From positions 9,387,709 through 9,451,708 of the forward strand of contig CM119267.1 of the NCBI GenBank assembly GCA_051294375.1: a stretch of DNA of 64,000 bases, in the 5' to 3' direction. The notes beneath the pieces were generated by a model, which was not told the DNA's origin, searched no databases, and saw only the letters and a list, made by a program, of their open reading frames with translations. Origin of the DNA: Paraspadella gotoi. Its lineage: Eukaryota > Chaetognatha. Numbering within the stretch: the first letter of the stretch is position 1; the number at the start of each line of letters is the position of its first letter. The position numbers and the translations under genes were made by a program. This document shows positions 1-26,474 of the stretch, piece by piece.

Positions 1-2136
1 GTCTTCTTTTCAAGTTGCTCCATGTGCAAGATCGGCCAAATCGAGAACGGAATCATATCGAGATCTCACGTGAATAGTGAATACATTTCGTCCGAGGTGA
101 AATTTTCTCATTTTTTTTTAGCGAGCGAAAAATCTTAGTATGAAAGTTTTCCTAAAAGCCTAAGATTTTTGTCTCGATTAAAAAATAGAAAAAAAGAGAA
201 AATTTATAGACTGAAATTATTTTTTGTTTTGATTGAGCGTATATTTAATTATGTGGCCACCTTTCGCAAAAAGCGGCACTTTCGAAGCGACGATGCTCTT
301 TTCTTTTGACGCAAAACGAGAGCGCCGTTTCTCGGCCTCATTTTCGAGTATCTATTGTCCATTGTTTGCCCATAAACTCAGAAGCGAGACGGATATCCCT
401 CTCCCCATTTTCATTTCTCTTTCTCGCGAAAACACCATTCCCCACGAATATAAAAGAAAAAAAAAATCGGCGTCTTCCATTAGATTTCACTTCTGACATT
501 TTCGCCTTCCCATCGCCTTCCCATATGGTCTCGAGTTATTACGCGCGCAAACGCCTTTCCGCTCGCGTGCAACGCGATTGTAAACTCGGGAGAAGAGAAT
601 CTTTGAGCGAGGAGGGAGGGGGAGAGAGAAAGAGAGGGACAGAGTGGATAAGAAGTTAGGATGAGTGGGAGTATTTCGGCTTTGAACGAATGAATGGCGC
701 CACAAAAGTAGAAGTAGAGAATAGTAACCGAAGAGGAAAAATTGCAAAGTGCTTTGAAGTTAGACTCAAACCGAGCTAAATGGAATCAACGAAATACAAA
801 ACTTGTTCGCAATTTAAAACTTATTCACCAGAACTGGCAGAAGAAAAAGCCTAACTTTCCTCCCACAACCTCCCTCCATTACCGCCCCCTCCCCCCACCG
901 CGAGTCTATGATCTACGAGGGTCTCGAGAGTAAACTCTCTCGCTCTATCTTTCTCTCTCTCACTGAACCCGCGCGTGAATCTTAATGAGCCGCTCGATCC
1001 TAGATGGCGCGGAAACAAACGGGGAGACGCGAAGAACGCAAAAAAACAAAAGGGGGTCGCGATGGGGCGAAACCCATTTATATTCGGATTCGATATAAAG
1101 AAAAAAATAGGACCATTTTGCCTTTCTTGACGGAACGGTTTCAAAATTAATTGTATAGACTAAATAGTGTAAATATTTCAAAGCCCTTTGAAAACATACT
1201 AAAATGAACAGCGGGTGATTGCTAAAAAGTCTCGTTTTTCCAGGCGAACAAAGTTGAAAATTATGAAGCAGGGAGAAGACTAAAGCTGGGACCCAGTAGA
1301 GTAGACAAAAACAGAGAAGACAGACAGACCCAAGTGAGACAGACAAGAGGACTCGACGTATCAACATCTGCTTTTTTTTTCTCCTCTTATTTTTTCTTTC
1401 GTTTCTATCCGTTTTCTTTCCAAGCCCGAGGCAAGAGTTTGTCTCCGAAGCATCTGGTCCCCAAAATGGAAAACCACCGGCAAATGAAGAAGAAGAAAGG
1501 GAGGAAAGGGGAATAAAAAGGGAAGCGGGGATGTGCGATGGGGATTAAAAAAAAATAGGCTCACGCGGGAAAACGGCAGAATGGAAACTAGTCGAGAGAA
1601 TCGAAAAGATGAAAAAGAAGATAACGCAAGTATCAAAATAAAAAAGATAAAATACCTTAGGAGCGTTTTTCTTTTTTTTAAATTCACACAGAGAAAAAAA
1701 ATCGTTCTATCGAATTCTGATTAAAAGTAAAAGCTCTTCTCAACTTCCTTTCACCCATCGCCTAATCCATCGCCCACCGCCACTCCTACCTAAAACTACC
1801 TCCCTCAATATTCCCACCCCAGCGACGCCCGAAGGAGGAGTGATCATGGTAATTGCTAACAGAGAAACTCGATTTATTTATATCCGCAAGGTGTAACCGC
1901 GCGAGAGGCGGATTCGATTTTCATTTGCATATGCGAGAAAAATTCTCCTTCGGCTAGAGAGAGAGAGAGAATGTGGATTGCGAGCGAAGGAAATAAACGC
2001 GGAAAAAGTGAACTATGCATAATAAAATGAATATAAAAAGATAAGATAAAAGAGAATGAGGTAGAAACAAGAACAGAAACGAAGAAATCCAAGGAGGGCA
2101 TTTTAAATCGAGTTCTATTTTTGTAATCATGCTAAC

Positions 2137-13233
<11,097 letters not shown>

Positions 13234-14328
13234 GATTCACATCAACCTTTTCTCTATTCTTTGCGGCTTTGATTCAGTTTCCCCTTTTTTTTTTCTCATT
13301 GAATTTCCGATGAAATCAAATCGTGGTCGCCGGCGAAAAAAAAAAAAATTAGCATGCGCGGCGCGCGACGTCGCTAATGAAGCCGCGGGTGTTAGCAAAT
13401 CTGGATAAAAATAGAGAGAGAGATAGAGAGAGAGAGAGTGACGAAAGTGACGAAATCGGAGTGAGGTCGCGCCAAAGGACGAATGGCGCTGAGCCTTTTG
13501 TTTTTTTCTTTTTTAATGTTTAAAAAGGAGTTGACGAGCCGCGTGGAGATTTTGGGTGGATCCTGGTGAGATACTAACGACATAGAGATATTGTAACGTT
13601 ATTAACACTCTTTTACGCAATTATAATCTTAGAAAGTGAAAAACCTTTTCTGAAATATGAATAGAATCAAGATACTGTCACAGCGAGGTTGTGCAAATAT
13701 TTCTGACCAAAATAGAATGAGAGAACGGTTTAAGCCGGATAAAATTTGCATTTACCTTCGAGAGTGGAGTGCAGGAGAGAAAGACGGATTATGCATCGAT
13801 ATTTGCATCGATTTAAGGCCAGTCAGAAACAAATAATTTTACTCGCGACTACTAGAAACTACCTTTAACTAATTGGCTCACTACATATATTAAATGTTAT
13901 TTTCAAAGTCATCCGAAAATTTTTTTAAGATCATTAATTATAATAAAATTAAAAAAATGGATAAGCCAATCGTAATCTTTTTTTTTTCAATTTAATTTTT
14001 TAAAATACAGGTTGGTAAAATCGGTATAAAGTGAAAGAGAAAAATAAATTATAAAGCAAAATAAGTTATATCTAAAATTGAAAGATACTTATATTTACGA
14101 TTTACGCTTCTGAGATTTATACCGCGATTATCGATAAATTTCATTTGGCCAAAACTTTCTAGGATTTATAAATTAAAACTTTTGGTTTATAAATTCTTAG
14201 AGTTTGAAGGCTCTTTTTCCATCGACGTCTTCTTTTTGTGTGCTCTTAAAGCAACGGACTCCTACTCGCACACAAAATTATATTTATCTGCTGCTCTCTA
14301 TTGACTCTTCTTATTTTACTTTCTCTGA

Positions 14329-14880
14329 CCGGGGTTTTGGCACATTTTGAAAAACAACTTAAAATTAATTATTTGAAAATAAAAAATAAAAATATTACAT
14401 AATTACCCTAACCCTTTTAACCACTCTTAATCTTAAACCACCCCTAAACCACCCTTAATACCAAACGCCCCTTAACCCTGGTCGGTGAAAATAAAATTAA
14501 CCCAAAATTCTGTTGCCTTTATTAGTTATTTTAATTTAATTTTGATAAAATAAGCATTTTAAATATTTTTGTTGTCACATTTTTATTTAATTATTCTTTT
14601 TAAAAAACGATGTTTGTTTTTTCTCTTTTTTTCTCAGATGGACAAAAATTATTAAGTCAAATTTTATTTCCGCCGACCAGGGTTTTTTGGCGTCTTTTGA
14701 AAAACCACTTGAAATTATTTTTTTTTAAATAAAGTTGAAAAAAATATTACTTGATTACCCTAACTCTAAACCCTAACCCTTAAAAAATATTACTTAATTA
14801 CCCTATCTCTAAACCCTAACCCTAAACCACCCTTAACTGTAAACCCCCCTTAACCCCGGTTGGCGAAAGTAAAATTAACG
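14329..14880. repeat. Tandem duplicated block with telomere-like CCCTAA runs
   Basis: Two imperfect units, starting near 14329 and 14677, share the order: a GACC(G/A)GGGTTTT motif, an AT-rich spacer, ATTACCCTAAC runs, CCTAAACCACCC variants, and CCTTAACCC(T/C)GG followed by GAAA(A/G)TAAAATTAA. A third partial trace occurs near 15750 (GACTGGGGTTAGGGGGG). Degenerate interstitial telomere-like DNA is the simplest description. Confidence 0.55.
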
Positions 14881-15099
14881 CAATTATTACTTAATTACTT
14901 AACCTTAAACCCCTTTAATGTTAAACCATTCCTAAGGCATTGTTAACATTAAAGTTAAACATATCCTAATCTCAGTAAGTAAAATTATGCCTTAAAATAA
15001 TCTACGCCTACAGCCTTCAAACTGAACCCAAAAAAAACAATAAGTAAAGAAACAATCCGAGTACATTTAGAATTTTTTTTTTTCTTTATCAACGGAATG

Positions 15100-15380
15100 T
15101 TGGTCGGAGATTCTCCGTCGTCGATGACGCCCTAGTCGGAAACGCCTCGCCGAAACGGAGATGGAAAGAAGGATTCGCGCGAAGGCCGCGATAGCGGGGA
15201 AAGACGCCGCAGCAGCAGCGGACGACGACACCGCGACCGCGTCTCCTCCGCAGCCGCAGCGTCGTGCGTCAGTCGCCGCGTCGGGCGTTCCGTCGTGATG
15301 GAAACAGGAACGCGCGCTCGGAAGGCGGAGAGACGGCGACTCGGGATTCGAGCGAACAAAATCGATTCGGGAGAAAAAAC
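15100..15380. promoter_or_regulatory. CpG-rich island-like segment
   Basis: A GC-rich stretch dense in CG dinucleotides stands out from AT-rich flanks 0.9 kb before the NANS start. Open frames across it (Arg/Ser-rich on plus, Ala-rich on minus) look like by-products of composition, with no splice-site support. It may be the NANS promoter or first noncoding exon; the latter is a guess. Confidence 0.3.
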
Positions 15381-15936
15381 CGACGAACGGAGACGACAAA
15401 CTTTTTTTTTTTTTTTTTTTTTTTTGAACCAACTGAATTCGATTTGCTGGATACGCGTATTATAATTATAATGCCTAACATTTTTTTTTTTTTGGGGAGG
15501 AGGGGGAATATTTTGATTTAGACGGGAGTAAGAGAAATAAATTTTCAAATAGCTCCCACAAAGAAGCTATATTATCATACTTTTTTCAATTTAATTTCGG
15601 ATTATTACTTTTTATAGGCTTCTTTTAGCAAGAAAAAGTTAGTCTTGTTGATGAAAACTTATTTTTTAAAACACCTTTTGCCCGATTTTGATGAATCTTG
15701 CATCTATCGCTTTGGCATTTATAAATTGTGTTGTCATAATTTTTCTTTCGCCGACTGGGGTTAGGGGGGACACTTTTTTTAAAAGTAATTATCATTATAA
15801 TTATTCAAAAGAAATCGCCGAAAGTAATATTTTACCACTTTGTTTTATTAAAACTGCAAAATTACTTGTTTCTTATATTTTTAAAATTAAGCCATTCTGC
15901 ATGATTTTTCTCGTCGTAAAAAATATAAACCTTAAA

Positions 15937-16024
15937 CCACCAAAGCCTGTCCAAAGTCAGTGGCAAGATAGCTTATTTATTAAATAAATTGATAATTTTA
16001 TATTGGTTGTACCAATTTCATAAA
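15937..16024 (-). repeat. Dispersed AT-rich repeat, copy 2 (reverse, partial)
   Basis: On the minus strand it reads TGAAATTGGTACAACCAAT, AATAAATAAGCTATCTTG, GACTTTGGACAGGC and GGTGGTTTAAGG. These match the copy at 61197-61405 almost base for base. It lies about 300 bp upstream of the NANS start. Confidence 0.65.
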
Positions 16025-16313
16025 ACATTTTTTCCGGTGCAGTGTTAATGCGGATATATTAACACTGCTCATTCATTAACAGGAATAAACTTTTAAGGAA
16101 CGAACTAATAATATCATCATTCTCAATTCTCTTAGGTCGAAAACTTTCTTCGAATCGAACGCTTAAAATTCATAACATTAGTTTTTAACCTTTAAACTAA
16201 GCTATGCTTTTTATTTATGATCCAAGTCAAAATTAATCGTAATATTTTCCAAATTTAGATATTTTTAATCTAAAAAACACGTTATAGTTTCCAAATCAAT
16301 CAATAAATATAAA

Positions 16314-18892
<2,579 letters not shown>

Positions 18893-19358
18893 TCTCTACC
18901 AATTGAATCTTGAGAGATAATCTTGGAATTTCAAATTTATTCAAATGTTTTTTATAATTGTTTCAACTACTAATGATCATTATGTGTATAAATATAATAA
19001 TTTACTTTAATAGAAAAACTTGGTAAAATTTTTATGAAGGTAAGTCTTATTTAGAAAATTGTACAATGACAAAACTTTTAAAACGAGGGAAACGATTTCA
19101 GAATTAGGATTTAAAATAATAATCTGTACAATGTACATGCTAAAACAGGTACAATCGTTTTTGAAATATTCTTTTTAATAATGAATCGCGGTTATGAATA
19201 CTTTTAAATATTAACAGGAAAGCACAATGACATCGGATATACATTTTTTTAAAAATTTTGGTCATATTTTAATAATAACACGTGACAAGATTAATCTGTT
19301 CGCGTAATACTAATTCTTAATAAAAAAACGGTGAAATAGAGAACCGACGATCGAGAGG

Positions 19359-20439
19359 TCAGCCCGTCTCCGTCGCTGGGTAACCCGGATATTGCGGCAT
19401 TATAGGCGGCTGCGCTCTCCCGGTGTAAAAGTCTTGACCCCGCAACCACCAGGCGGCGCGGTAGCCACCGAAACCAGGAAAACCGGGATAGCGGTTAGAG
19501 GGCGCCGCACCGGGGAATCGCGCCGACGCCCCGCGCCCCCCGGCGTAACCAGAGTAACCGGGTCCCGTCATCGAATATCGCGTCATTGCCGCTCGAGGGA
19601 GATAAAAGTAGTAAGGGTTCGGCGCTGATCCAGGCATCAACACCGCCATCGCCTGGCGGCGACGCCTGATGGAATTAGGGAGGAGCGGATCTTGGGGAGA
19701 GAGGGATCGAGGTTAACATAAGTTGACTAAACTCAATTAAAAACCTTTTATCTCAAACCCTGAAACCTTAAAAACCTAAAAAAAATAATACCTATCCAAC
19801 AATTTTTTGGTCGTATTCAATTAACCCACACAATACACGAGAGCCATAATACATATTGATTATGAAATTATGAAATTATTTTTCATTAAGAATTATTCTT
19901 CATTGAGAATTTACATGTGCCATTTTGTGAATTATTCATTAGAAAATCCCGTTTTTTGTTTTTGCACCGAAACTTCAGAAATACGAACAAGTTAGCTTCT
20001 GCCCTCTGGCGAAATCAAAAGAACATCGCTTTGGAAAAGAAGATTTAATCAACTTATGCCTCATATATTCTGTACTCACCAGTGTTTATTTTATTCGTGG
20101 AATCCGTAAAAAGCCTCTTAAGACTGGCAGGCAACGAGGGGCCCAGCATGGACGTAGGGATTTTTTCTGTCAGGTTTAAGTTATTTTGGTGATATGGTGA
20201 ATCCTTAGACAATCTTTAGTTAATTATCGAAGTTTTTAATAAATTTAAAGACCATCAGGAAACGAAATGACGAGATAAATCTTGAACTAATATAGTAAAC
20301 TAGTAATAACTAGTAATAACTATCATGCTTTTCAAGAATTAAGGGTAATTTGATCGGAGATAAAATAATTAAATGACTTATTTTTTGTATTTCCGAATTC
20401 TACGGAGTTACCTGCGTTTCTTTGTTCCTCAGATTTGAC
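19359..20439 (-). CDS. Unrecognised gene with Gly/Tyr/Pro-rich C-terminus (partial model)
   Basis: Three exon-like pieces on the minus strand. (1) A 28-nt microexon, 20439-20412, flanked by TTTTAG and GTAACT, reads VKSEEQRNA plus one base. (2) Exon 20166-20080, flanked by AG and GTGAGT, continues in phase as KIPTSMLGPSLPAS...FTDSTNKINT. (3) A terminal exon 19665-19359 reads 97 codons rich in Gly, Tyr and Pro (GPGYSGYAGGRGASARF, PGFPGFGGYRAAWW) to a stop. Pieces 1 and 2 match in phase. Piece 2 leaves one base whereas piece 3 needs two, so an exon is missing or a base is lost. I do not recognise the family; a structural or RNA-associated low-complexity protein is possible. Its 3' end converges on NANS. 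Confidence 0.45.
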
Positions 20440-20835
20440 CTAAAAAAAAAAATAAAAAAAATTACATATTAATCATTAAAATAAGAAAAAAGGAAGGACA
20501 TTATAAAGTCGGCAAACATCCATAAAAAGCTAGTCTTTGAAAGTTTACGTTTACGTTTCTCTTCTAATGAAAATTTCTCTCACTTCCCACAACCTCTTGC
20601 CCCCTATCAATCCGTTCCTTTTCCAATCGGTGATGTTCCTGTTCACCCCCAAATCTCCCCTCGCCCTCCCCCCCCACCAAAAAAAAAATTGCATTGTTTT
20701 TTTTCGGATGCAATGTGTGAAGGTGCAGTTCTCATATTGAGTTTATCACCGTCGAGTTTCGAATGATCATTTTTCCTTCGTATCTCTTCTCCCTCAATTG
20801 ACAAGTCTGTCTTTCTACCATGATTTTTTTTAAAG

Positions 20836-20943
<108 letters not shown>

Positions 20944-21382
20944 GACAAACTTCTCAACCCTTTCGCACAAACTCGTTGTCAATTATCCTTCCCCGCCATC
21001 ATACCCGCCGTCTCTCCCCCGCCTCAACCTCAATCCCCAGTCCAACGCCCCCCCCCCTCTTTCCATTTTTTTTTTATAGATCCGCGTTGTTCTTTTGTTG
21101 GAAATCCGGTTTCATCCTCGATTTCGTATCGCGTTCAGTCCCACGACCTCGGCGGGCGAGGATAGAGGGGCTGTAAAAAGCCGCTCGTTCGGGGTTCGGG
21201 GCTGGCTTATGGATATTAGGCAACGTGGATGGCGTAAGAGAGAGCGAGACGATGTGTCGGGGTGAAGATCACGCCCGCAATATCGACGCGACTAAACTCC
21301 CGAATCGTTCTTTCAAAACGCAATTTTCGTGGTCAAATGACAGAGAGGCAAAATGAACCCGCCGGGGTTTCGAATGAGAGAC

Positions 21383-21525
21383 CTGTGTAGATATTTCAGG
21401 ATTTCAACGCCGTCCTCGATGTCAAGGACGTCGTCGTTGGTCGTCGTCGTCGTCGTCGCGATTCGAGGCGACGATGAAAAGTTGATTGAGCGTCGAAGCT
21501 CATTGGATCTCACAAGATCTTTCAA
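21383..21525 (-). CDS. Candidate internal exon, unknown protein
   Basis: On the minus strand an open frame reads a poly-Thr run coded by ACG repeats, then NDDVLDIEDGVEILKYLHR, ending at a CAG|GTCTCT donor. Composition looks like protein rather than chance, but no homologue is recognised and the acceptor side is unclear. It may belong with the gene at 19359-20439, although the phase does not fit directly. Confidence 0.3.
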
Positions 21526-22018
21526 CCCATCACTTTTTATTAGGCAGGTTTTCGTCCTTCAAATTTCTCCCTTCAGCTTCCGACTTTTTTTTCTCTCTTT
21601 TTTTTTCATATTTTTCTTTTTCTTTCTTTTTTTTTGGGGGGGGGTTGTTTTTTTCGACTAACGATAGAATTTTTTTTTTTTTTTAAATTTATGCTTTCAA
21701 TTCCTCGCGGGTGTTGAGTCGCCACCGGTCGAGTCAAAATATCAAAATATTATTTTAGTATTGAACAATTTCAATTTATTTCAGCCGAGAGACCCAAATA
21801 TTCCTTCGGGAAGAAGACGAATTTCATTTTAAATAGTGTAGGCACAATTACGAATGGGGCTAATTGAAGCAAGGCCCAGATAAACTGAAGAATGAACACT
21901 GAGCAGTAAACACTGAATAATGAACATCCAAAATCTCCAAGGAATTTATTTTATCAAATTTTCACTCGTCAAAGACAGACAGGAAAAAGATATTAAAAGA
22001 GAGAAAGTAAAGGGTAAA

Positions 22019-22077
<59 letters not shown>

Positions 22078-23677
22078 CTCGTGTGCTCATCCATCAGTTT
22101 TCTCTCAATTTCTATATAGACTTTAAGTATCGCCCATTTTTCAGCCTGAAAAATCAACCGAACCCAACTTAAACAAACAATAGAAGGAACGACCGGGAAT
22201 TATGCGATCTGACAAACGTTTCATCTTGGTCCGCTTGATGAGTTGATTACAGTGGTCGGTCGTTCGTCATAAAAGTTGATTTTTAACCACCAGCGGTCGC
22301 TCGAGTAGAATTATCTCTTCGGACGTTGCTCGGGGTGGGGATATAGACAACTCATTTTTTGTGCGGAAGAATGAGCAAAAAAAAAAAGGGGGGGGGGAGG
22401 AAAGAAAAACCCAAATAACGATTTAAAAAAAAAATCTCACTTGTGTTGCGTCGCTGTCGTTGCCGGGACTCGGACTTTTGATCAGTGGTTTAAGTCGGTA
22501 GGCCCTGAGGATTTGTGGGTCGGACGGAGGGATTTGTCGGTCGGTCAATGAATTCGGACTTGGGGCCAAAAAGTTTCGTAGAGAGCCTTCCGATTTTTGA
22601 GTCTTCGACGCGCAGTCGCCGCAAGAGAGACAGAGGACGAGAAAAGCTAGACAGATCGTTCGTCTGCTTCGTCGTCTCTCTTGGAAACGACGCCATTTTG
22701 GATCGGAAATCTCCGCCCAAAGGGGACGTGGCAGCGATTCGAATCGCGGCTGAAAAAAGAAAATATAAAATTATAAATCGAAGGTCAATTTTTAGTTGGG
22801 CCGCACGTACTCGCGGAGCAACTCTATAGGTCACTTTTCGGTTGGTCTGTCGGTCGATCGGTCGGTATGTCTGTCCGTCGGTCTGTCGATCTGTCCCACA
22901 ATTCTCTTAACTCTCCCATAGTTGGTTTCTCTTTTGTTAAGATAGGAAAAACCTCCAATCTAATTGACTGCTAGCGCCGCCTTTAAAGAAATCCTATAAC
23001 TATAAACAATAAAAGACGAGATTCCGATGCAGTGCCTATCGAACATAGTACACACAGGCTAAGAAAATCACTGCGGCGCAACATTAGAATTTCCGTTATT
23101 GTTTATGATGATGTGGATGATGACCCTTCCGTTTTTTGTTTTTTGTTTTTGTAGATTTTTTGGAAGGCCAGGTCATTTTGGAAATAAAGAGAGAGCGAGA
23201 GAGTATACGAGGGTATGTTTGCCTGAGAGAGAGGGAGAGAGAGGGCGGGCAAAAAAATCCTCTTTAGGCTTTAGCACTTAGGACGTATCTCATTAGTCGG
23301 AGCGTCGACGCTAAGATAGAAGTTACGTAACGCAGGAGGAAGCAAAATAATAGAGTATTAGTTCAAGGCTGAGATCGATAAGCGGAATGTGATCGTACAG
23401 TAAGAATTAATAAATAATAAATAATTATTCAAAAGAGTTGTTCAATGTTAAATTTTCATTCTCACTCGTCATTCAAGTGCTCACGACCAGTTAATTAAGG
23501 CACTTGATTAATTATGTACCAGGATGCGCATGGCTTTTCGTAGGCACAGTCGACGTCGTCGACGCTATTTTAACGTTGATTCCGCAAGACGATTCCTTTT
23601 TAATTAAATAATTTACAGTAAGTATAAGAATAGCAACACTAAAATAAGTGCATAATTTATTTTACAAATGATTGTAG

Positions 23678-24238
23678 GCGTCGTACCCTGATTACAAGTT
23701 TCATCTTACCGCCGAATCTTCATCTCAGAATCCAAGCGAAAAACTCCTCCGTCGGAGATCCGGCATATCCTCCAATATCTCGTCCAAAGTCTTTGATTCA
23801 AAGTTCGATTCTCGCGATTTCCCGTCGACGAGAGAGTCCATTTCCCGTCGCTGTTCCACGACGACGACGACGACGACGAAGACGAAGACCCCCCTCAAGT
23901 CAGTGTCGCTCCTTTTTTAAGTCCCGAAGCGGATCTGATAAAAACGTGGGTGACAATCCAGAGAAGAACCCAAATCAAAACAAAAAAACAAAAGGAGAAA
24001 AAGACCGCGAGGAATGCAAAAATTAACCGACAAGATTATTTTTTTAGTTGTACGGCGAAGCGTCTCACTGTCTTTCAATAAAACTTTGGCTAAATTTTAG
24101 CCTCGTCATCCATATTTGGATCGATCAAATTCTTACGCATCCTCTCGGACCAACGGCCGCCGCCGCCGCGGCCGCCTTCAACAAATCAGCTTTTTCGTTG
24201 ATTCCGCGAAAAAAACCCCCGAAATATCCCTTTTAAAG
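23678..24238 (+). CDS. Candidate plus-strand exon pair, unknown protein, probable one-base loss
   Basis: An exon follows an acceptor (ATTGTAG) at 23678 and reads ASYPDYKFHLTAESSSQ ... FDSRDFP in frame 1. From the CCC run at 23821-23823 onward, the coding-like frame is the next one (VDERVHFPSLFH, an Asp/Glu run, VSVAPFLSPEADLIKTW). Donors CAA|GTCAGT (23898) or TGG|GTGACA (23949) both leave phase 0. A second exon, 24101-24238 (138 nt, phase 0 on both sides), reads PRHPYLDRSNSYASS ... SAKKTPEISLLK before GTTTTT. One missing C at 23821 would restore a single frame, but this is inference. Family not recognised. Confidence 0.4.
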
Positions 24239-24476
24239 GTTTTTATCCGTTTAAACGCGAAACAATTGTGAATCGAGAAAACCCGAAATTTCCCCCCCCC
24301 TCTTCCACCCCCCCCCCGAGCTCCGGATTGGACTCTGACAAACAATCAATGAATTCTTATAGAATTGCAAAAATATTTAGATGACGACAAAGCGGGTCTT
24401 TTAAACCGTCGCTTCTTTCGCTCTTTTGTTTTAGTTTTATTCTGGGAAGTTTAAGTATTGAAATTAGGGATTGTTT

Positions 24477-24478
24477 CC

Positions 24479-24571
<93 letters not shown>
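24477..24571 (+). repeat. CT/GA microsatellite
   Basis: About 95 nt of uninterrupted CT repeats. Confidence 0.95.
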
Positions 24572-24575
<4 letters not shown>

Positions 24576-25084
24576 TCGTGGCCGTGTGCAAAGATTATGC
24601 AATGACAGGGAACATCGAAAAGACTTAAATTTACAATTAAAAAAAAGATTAGAACTCATTCTTTAGAATCCGCCGTGTAGTGATGTACCAAAATGTAACA
24701 AAAAATGAATGATTATGAAGTCAATTCGCCAATAATTTTTTTTAATCATCGCGAGCCAATCATCGTCAGGGTAATGAACATCTTTTCCTCATAAATCATG
24801 AAGCGTCGTTTGACTAAAAAGGTTCGGATCCTAAATAACCCCCCTGGAGGTGAAAGGGGTTTGTGGAGAAGAAGAGTTAGGGATGGGGGGGCGAAAAGTC
24901 AGATGCCACGCCCCGTCGTCCCTCGGATAATAATTCCCCTGTCTCTCTCGCTTTGTCTCGTAAGCACAATCCCGGAACAACATTAATTGAAATCAACGAA
25001 TTTAATAAGGAATTTCTAACTTTGAGCTTGAGCTTTAAGTTTAATTTTAAGCTTTAACTTTAAGTATGAGCTTGGAAAAGCTAA

Positions 25085-25375
25085 GTTCTCTGCAATTCGC
25101 TTCAAGTCTCTGCGATTCAAGTCTCTGATTCAAGTCTCTGATTCAAGTCTCCGATTCAAGTCTCTGCGATTCAAGTCTCTGATTCAAGTCTCTGATTCAA
25201 GTCTCTGATTCAAGTCTCTGATTCAAGTCTCCGATTCAAGTCTCTGCGATTTAAGTCTCTGATTCAAGTCTCTGATTCAAGTCTCCGATTCAAGTCTCTG
25301 ATTCAAGTCTCCGATTCAAGTCTCCGATTCAAGTCTCTGATTCAAGTCTCCGATTCAAGTCTCTGCGATTCTCGA
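25085..25375 (+). repeat. 13-bp minisatellite (ATTCAAGTCTCTG)
   Basis: About twenty units of CTCTGATTCAAGT, with variants CTCCGATTCAAGT and a 15-bp form CTCTGCGATTCAAGT. The order of unit variants is itself repetitive, as expected from unequal exchange. The array abuts a minus-strand candidate exon. Confidence 0.95.
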
Positions 25376-25585
25376 AATCAAGAAGATCAAGAATCCAAAA
25401 GATTCGGCGATCTCTTCGTCGTCCAGAACACGGACGCGTGACCTCCGCCATCGTTCGTAAGAATATTCGATGGACGGACCGACCGAGCCAGGATCCTGTA
25501 GCTCATTTCTGTAACTTCCGTCCCTCTCACTCCTCATCTCCTCATCCTCCACTCCCGTTCTCCTCCCTCCTCCCTCCACCACCAA
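25355..25585 (-). CDS. Candidate terminal exon, unknown acidic protein
   Basis: A minus-strand open frame reads DPGSVGPSIEYSYERW, RVRVLDDEEIAESFG and FLIFLISRI, and stops where the 13-bp minisatellite begins. A possible acceptor (GTTACAG) precedes NELQDPG. Composition is protein-like, but there is no recognised family. Confidence 0.3.
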   Translation of the reverse strand: MVVEGGGRRTGVEDEEMRSERDGSYRNELQDPGSVGPSIEYSYERWRRSRVRVLDDEEIAESFGFLIFLISRIAET

Positions 25586-26474
25586 ACTCCCTTTCGTTTC
25601 CGGGAAAATAAAAAAAAAATAAAAAAAAGAATTTCATTTTGTGGTTTTTTTTTTTTTTTATTTATAAAAATCCTCGTTAACTTTATATTCTTTTCCGCGA
25701 ATTGAGGATGACCCTAAAATCGGAAGGATTATTCGAACTTTGGGGGTGAGGAAAGACAATCGAGAGAGGACGACCCAAATAAAAATTGAGGTGAGGGTGA
25801 GGGACCCGGAGTTGGGTGGTGACTGCCCCGCCTCACCTCTCCCTCCCCCCCCAAAGTAAAACCGGACAGCGATTGAGGTAAGTCGGGTTGAGGGAGAGCG
25901 TTGAAGGGGTGGGGGTCGAGTAAAGGTAAGGAGTGGTTTGGGATCGACCGCGTGGGAGCGAACCGGTGATGGATTTTTTTTTGGGGGGGGGTTCGACGGT
26001 AAATCGACGACCGGAGTCAACCTCGTGGCCGGAGATTATATTACTGTGATACAAAAAAAAAAAAACAAAAGCCACTCGACCTAAAAAAAAAAAACTTTAT
26101 TAATACTGATCATAAAAAAAAGGGCAGTTGTCTGAAAAATTTTATCACCCTCTTTTTTATACCATTTTCTCTCTCCTCTTTTGACTGGGTGATGGGAGAT
26201 CGTAAAGCAGCCGTTTCCCTTTTCGTTGCTCCGATGATGATGTACCTTGCTTCGTTTCGTTCCCCCCCTCTACATCACTAGCGCCCCGAGTTTTACTCCA
26301 GCACTACATCAACCCAAGATTTTTGCCTCCTCTTTCTCTAAGTTCTTCTTTAATTTTCTTTGATATCATTCCCTGCCCTCTTTATCAACCAAACTACCTT
26401 TTTGCATTTTCATTAAAATGAGCGCAAACTTATTATCAAATTATCGCAATATATATGCATTAAAACTCGCCTAT

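Larger units (their letters stand above)
13234..16313. promoter_or_regulatory. Divergent spacer between CMAS and NANS starts
   Basis: About 3.1 kb between the two start codons, expected to hold both promoters. It contains a CpG-rich stretch (15100-15380), degenerate CCCTAA-like repeats (14329-14880), poly-T/poly-A runs, and a reverse copy of a dispersed repeat (15937-16024). I see no TATA box at a convincing distance from either start. Whether one bidirectional promoter drives both genes is inference. Confidence 0.5.

Noticed and set aside
1-60. Possible last CMAS exon at the left edge
   Set aside because: A loose resemblance to the family's C-terminus in one frame, but no acceptor and no preceding exon; not supportable.
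15067-15548. Ala- and Arg/Ser-rich ORFs on both strands before NANS
   Set aside because: All frames are open because the DNA is CpG-rich; no acceptor joins them to NANS.
22490-22834. Overlapping ORFs of over 100 codons on both strands
   Set aside because: Neither has clear splice sites or a family; strand cannot be chosen.
25085-25375. CRISPR-like regular repeats
   Set aside because: Units are contiguous 13-bp copies without spacers: a minisatellite in animal DNA.
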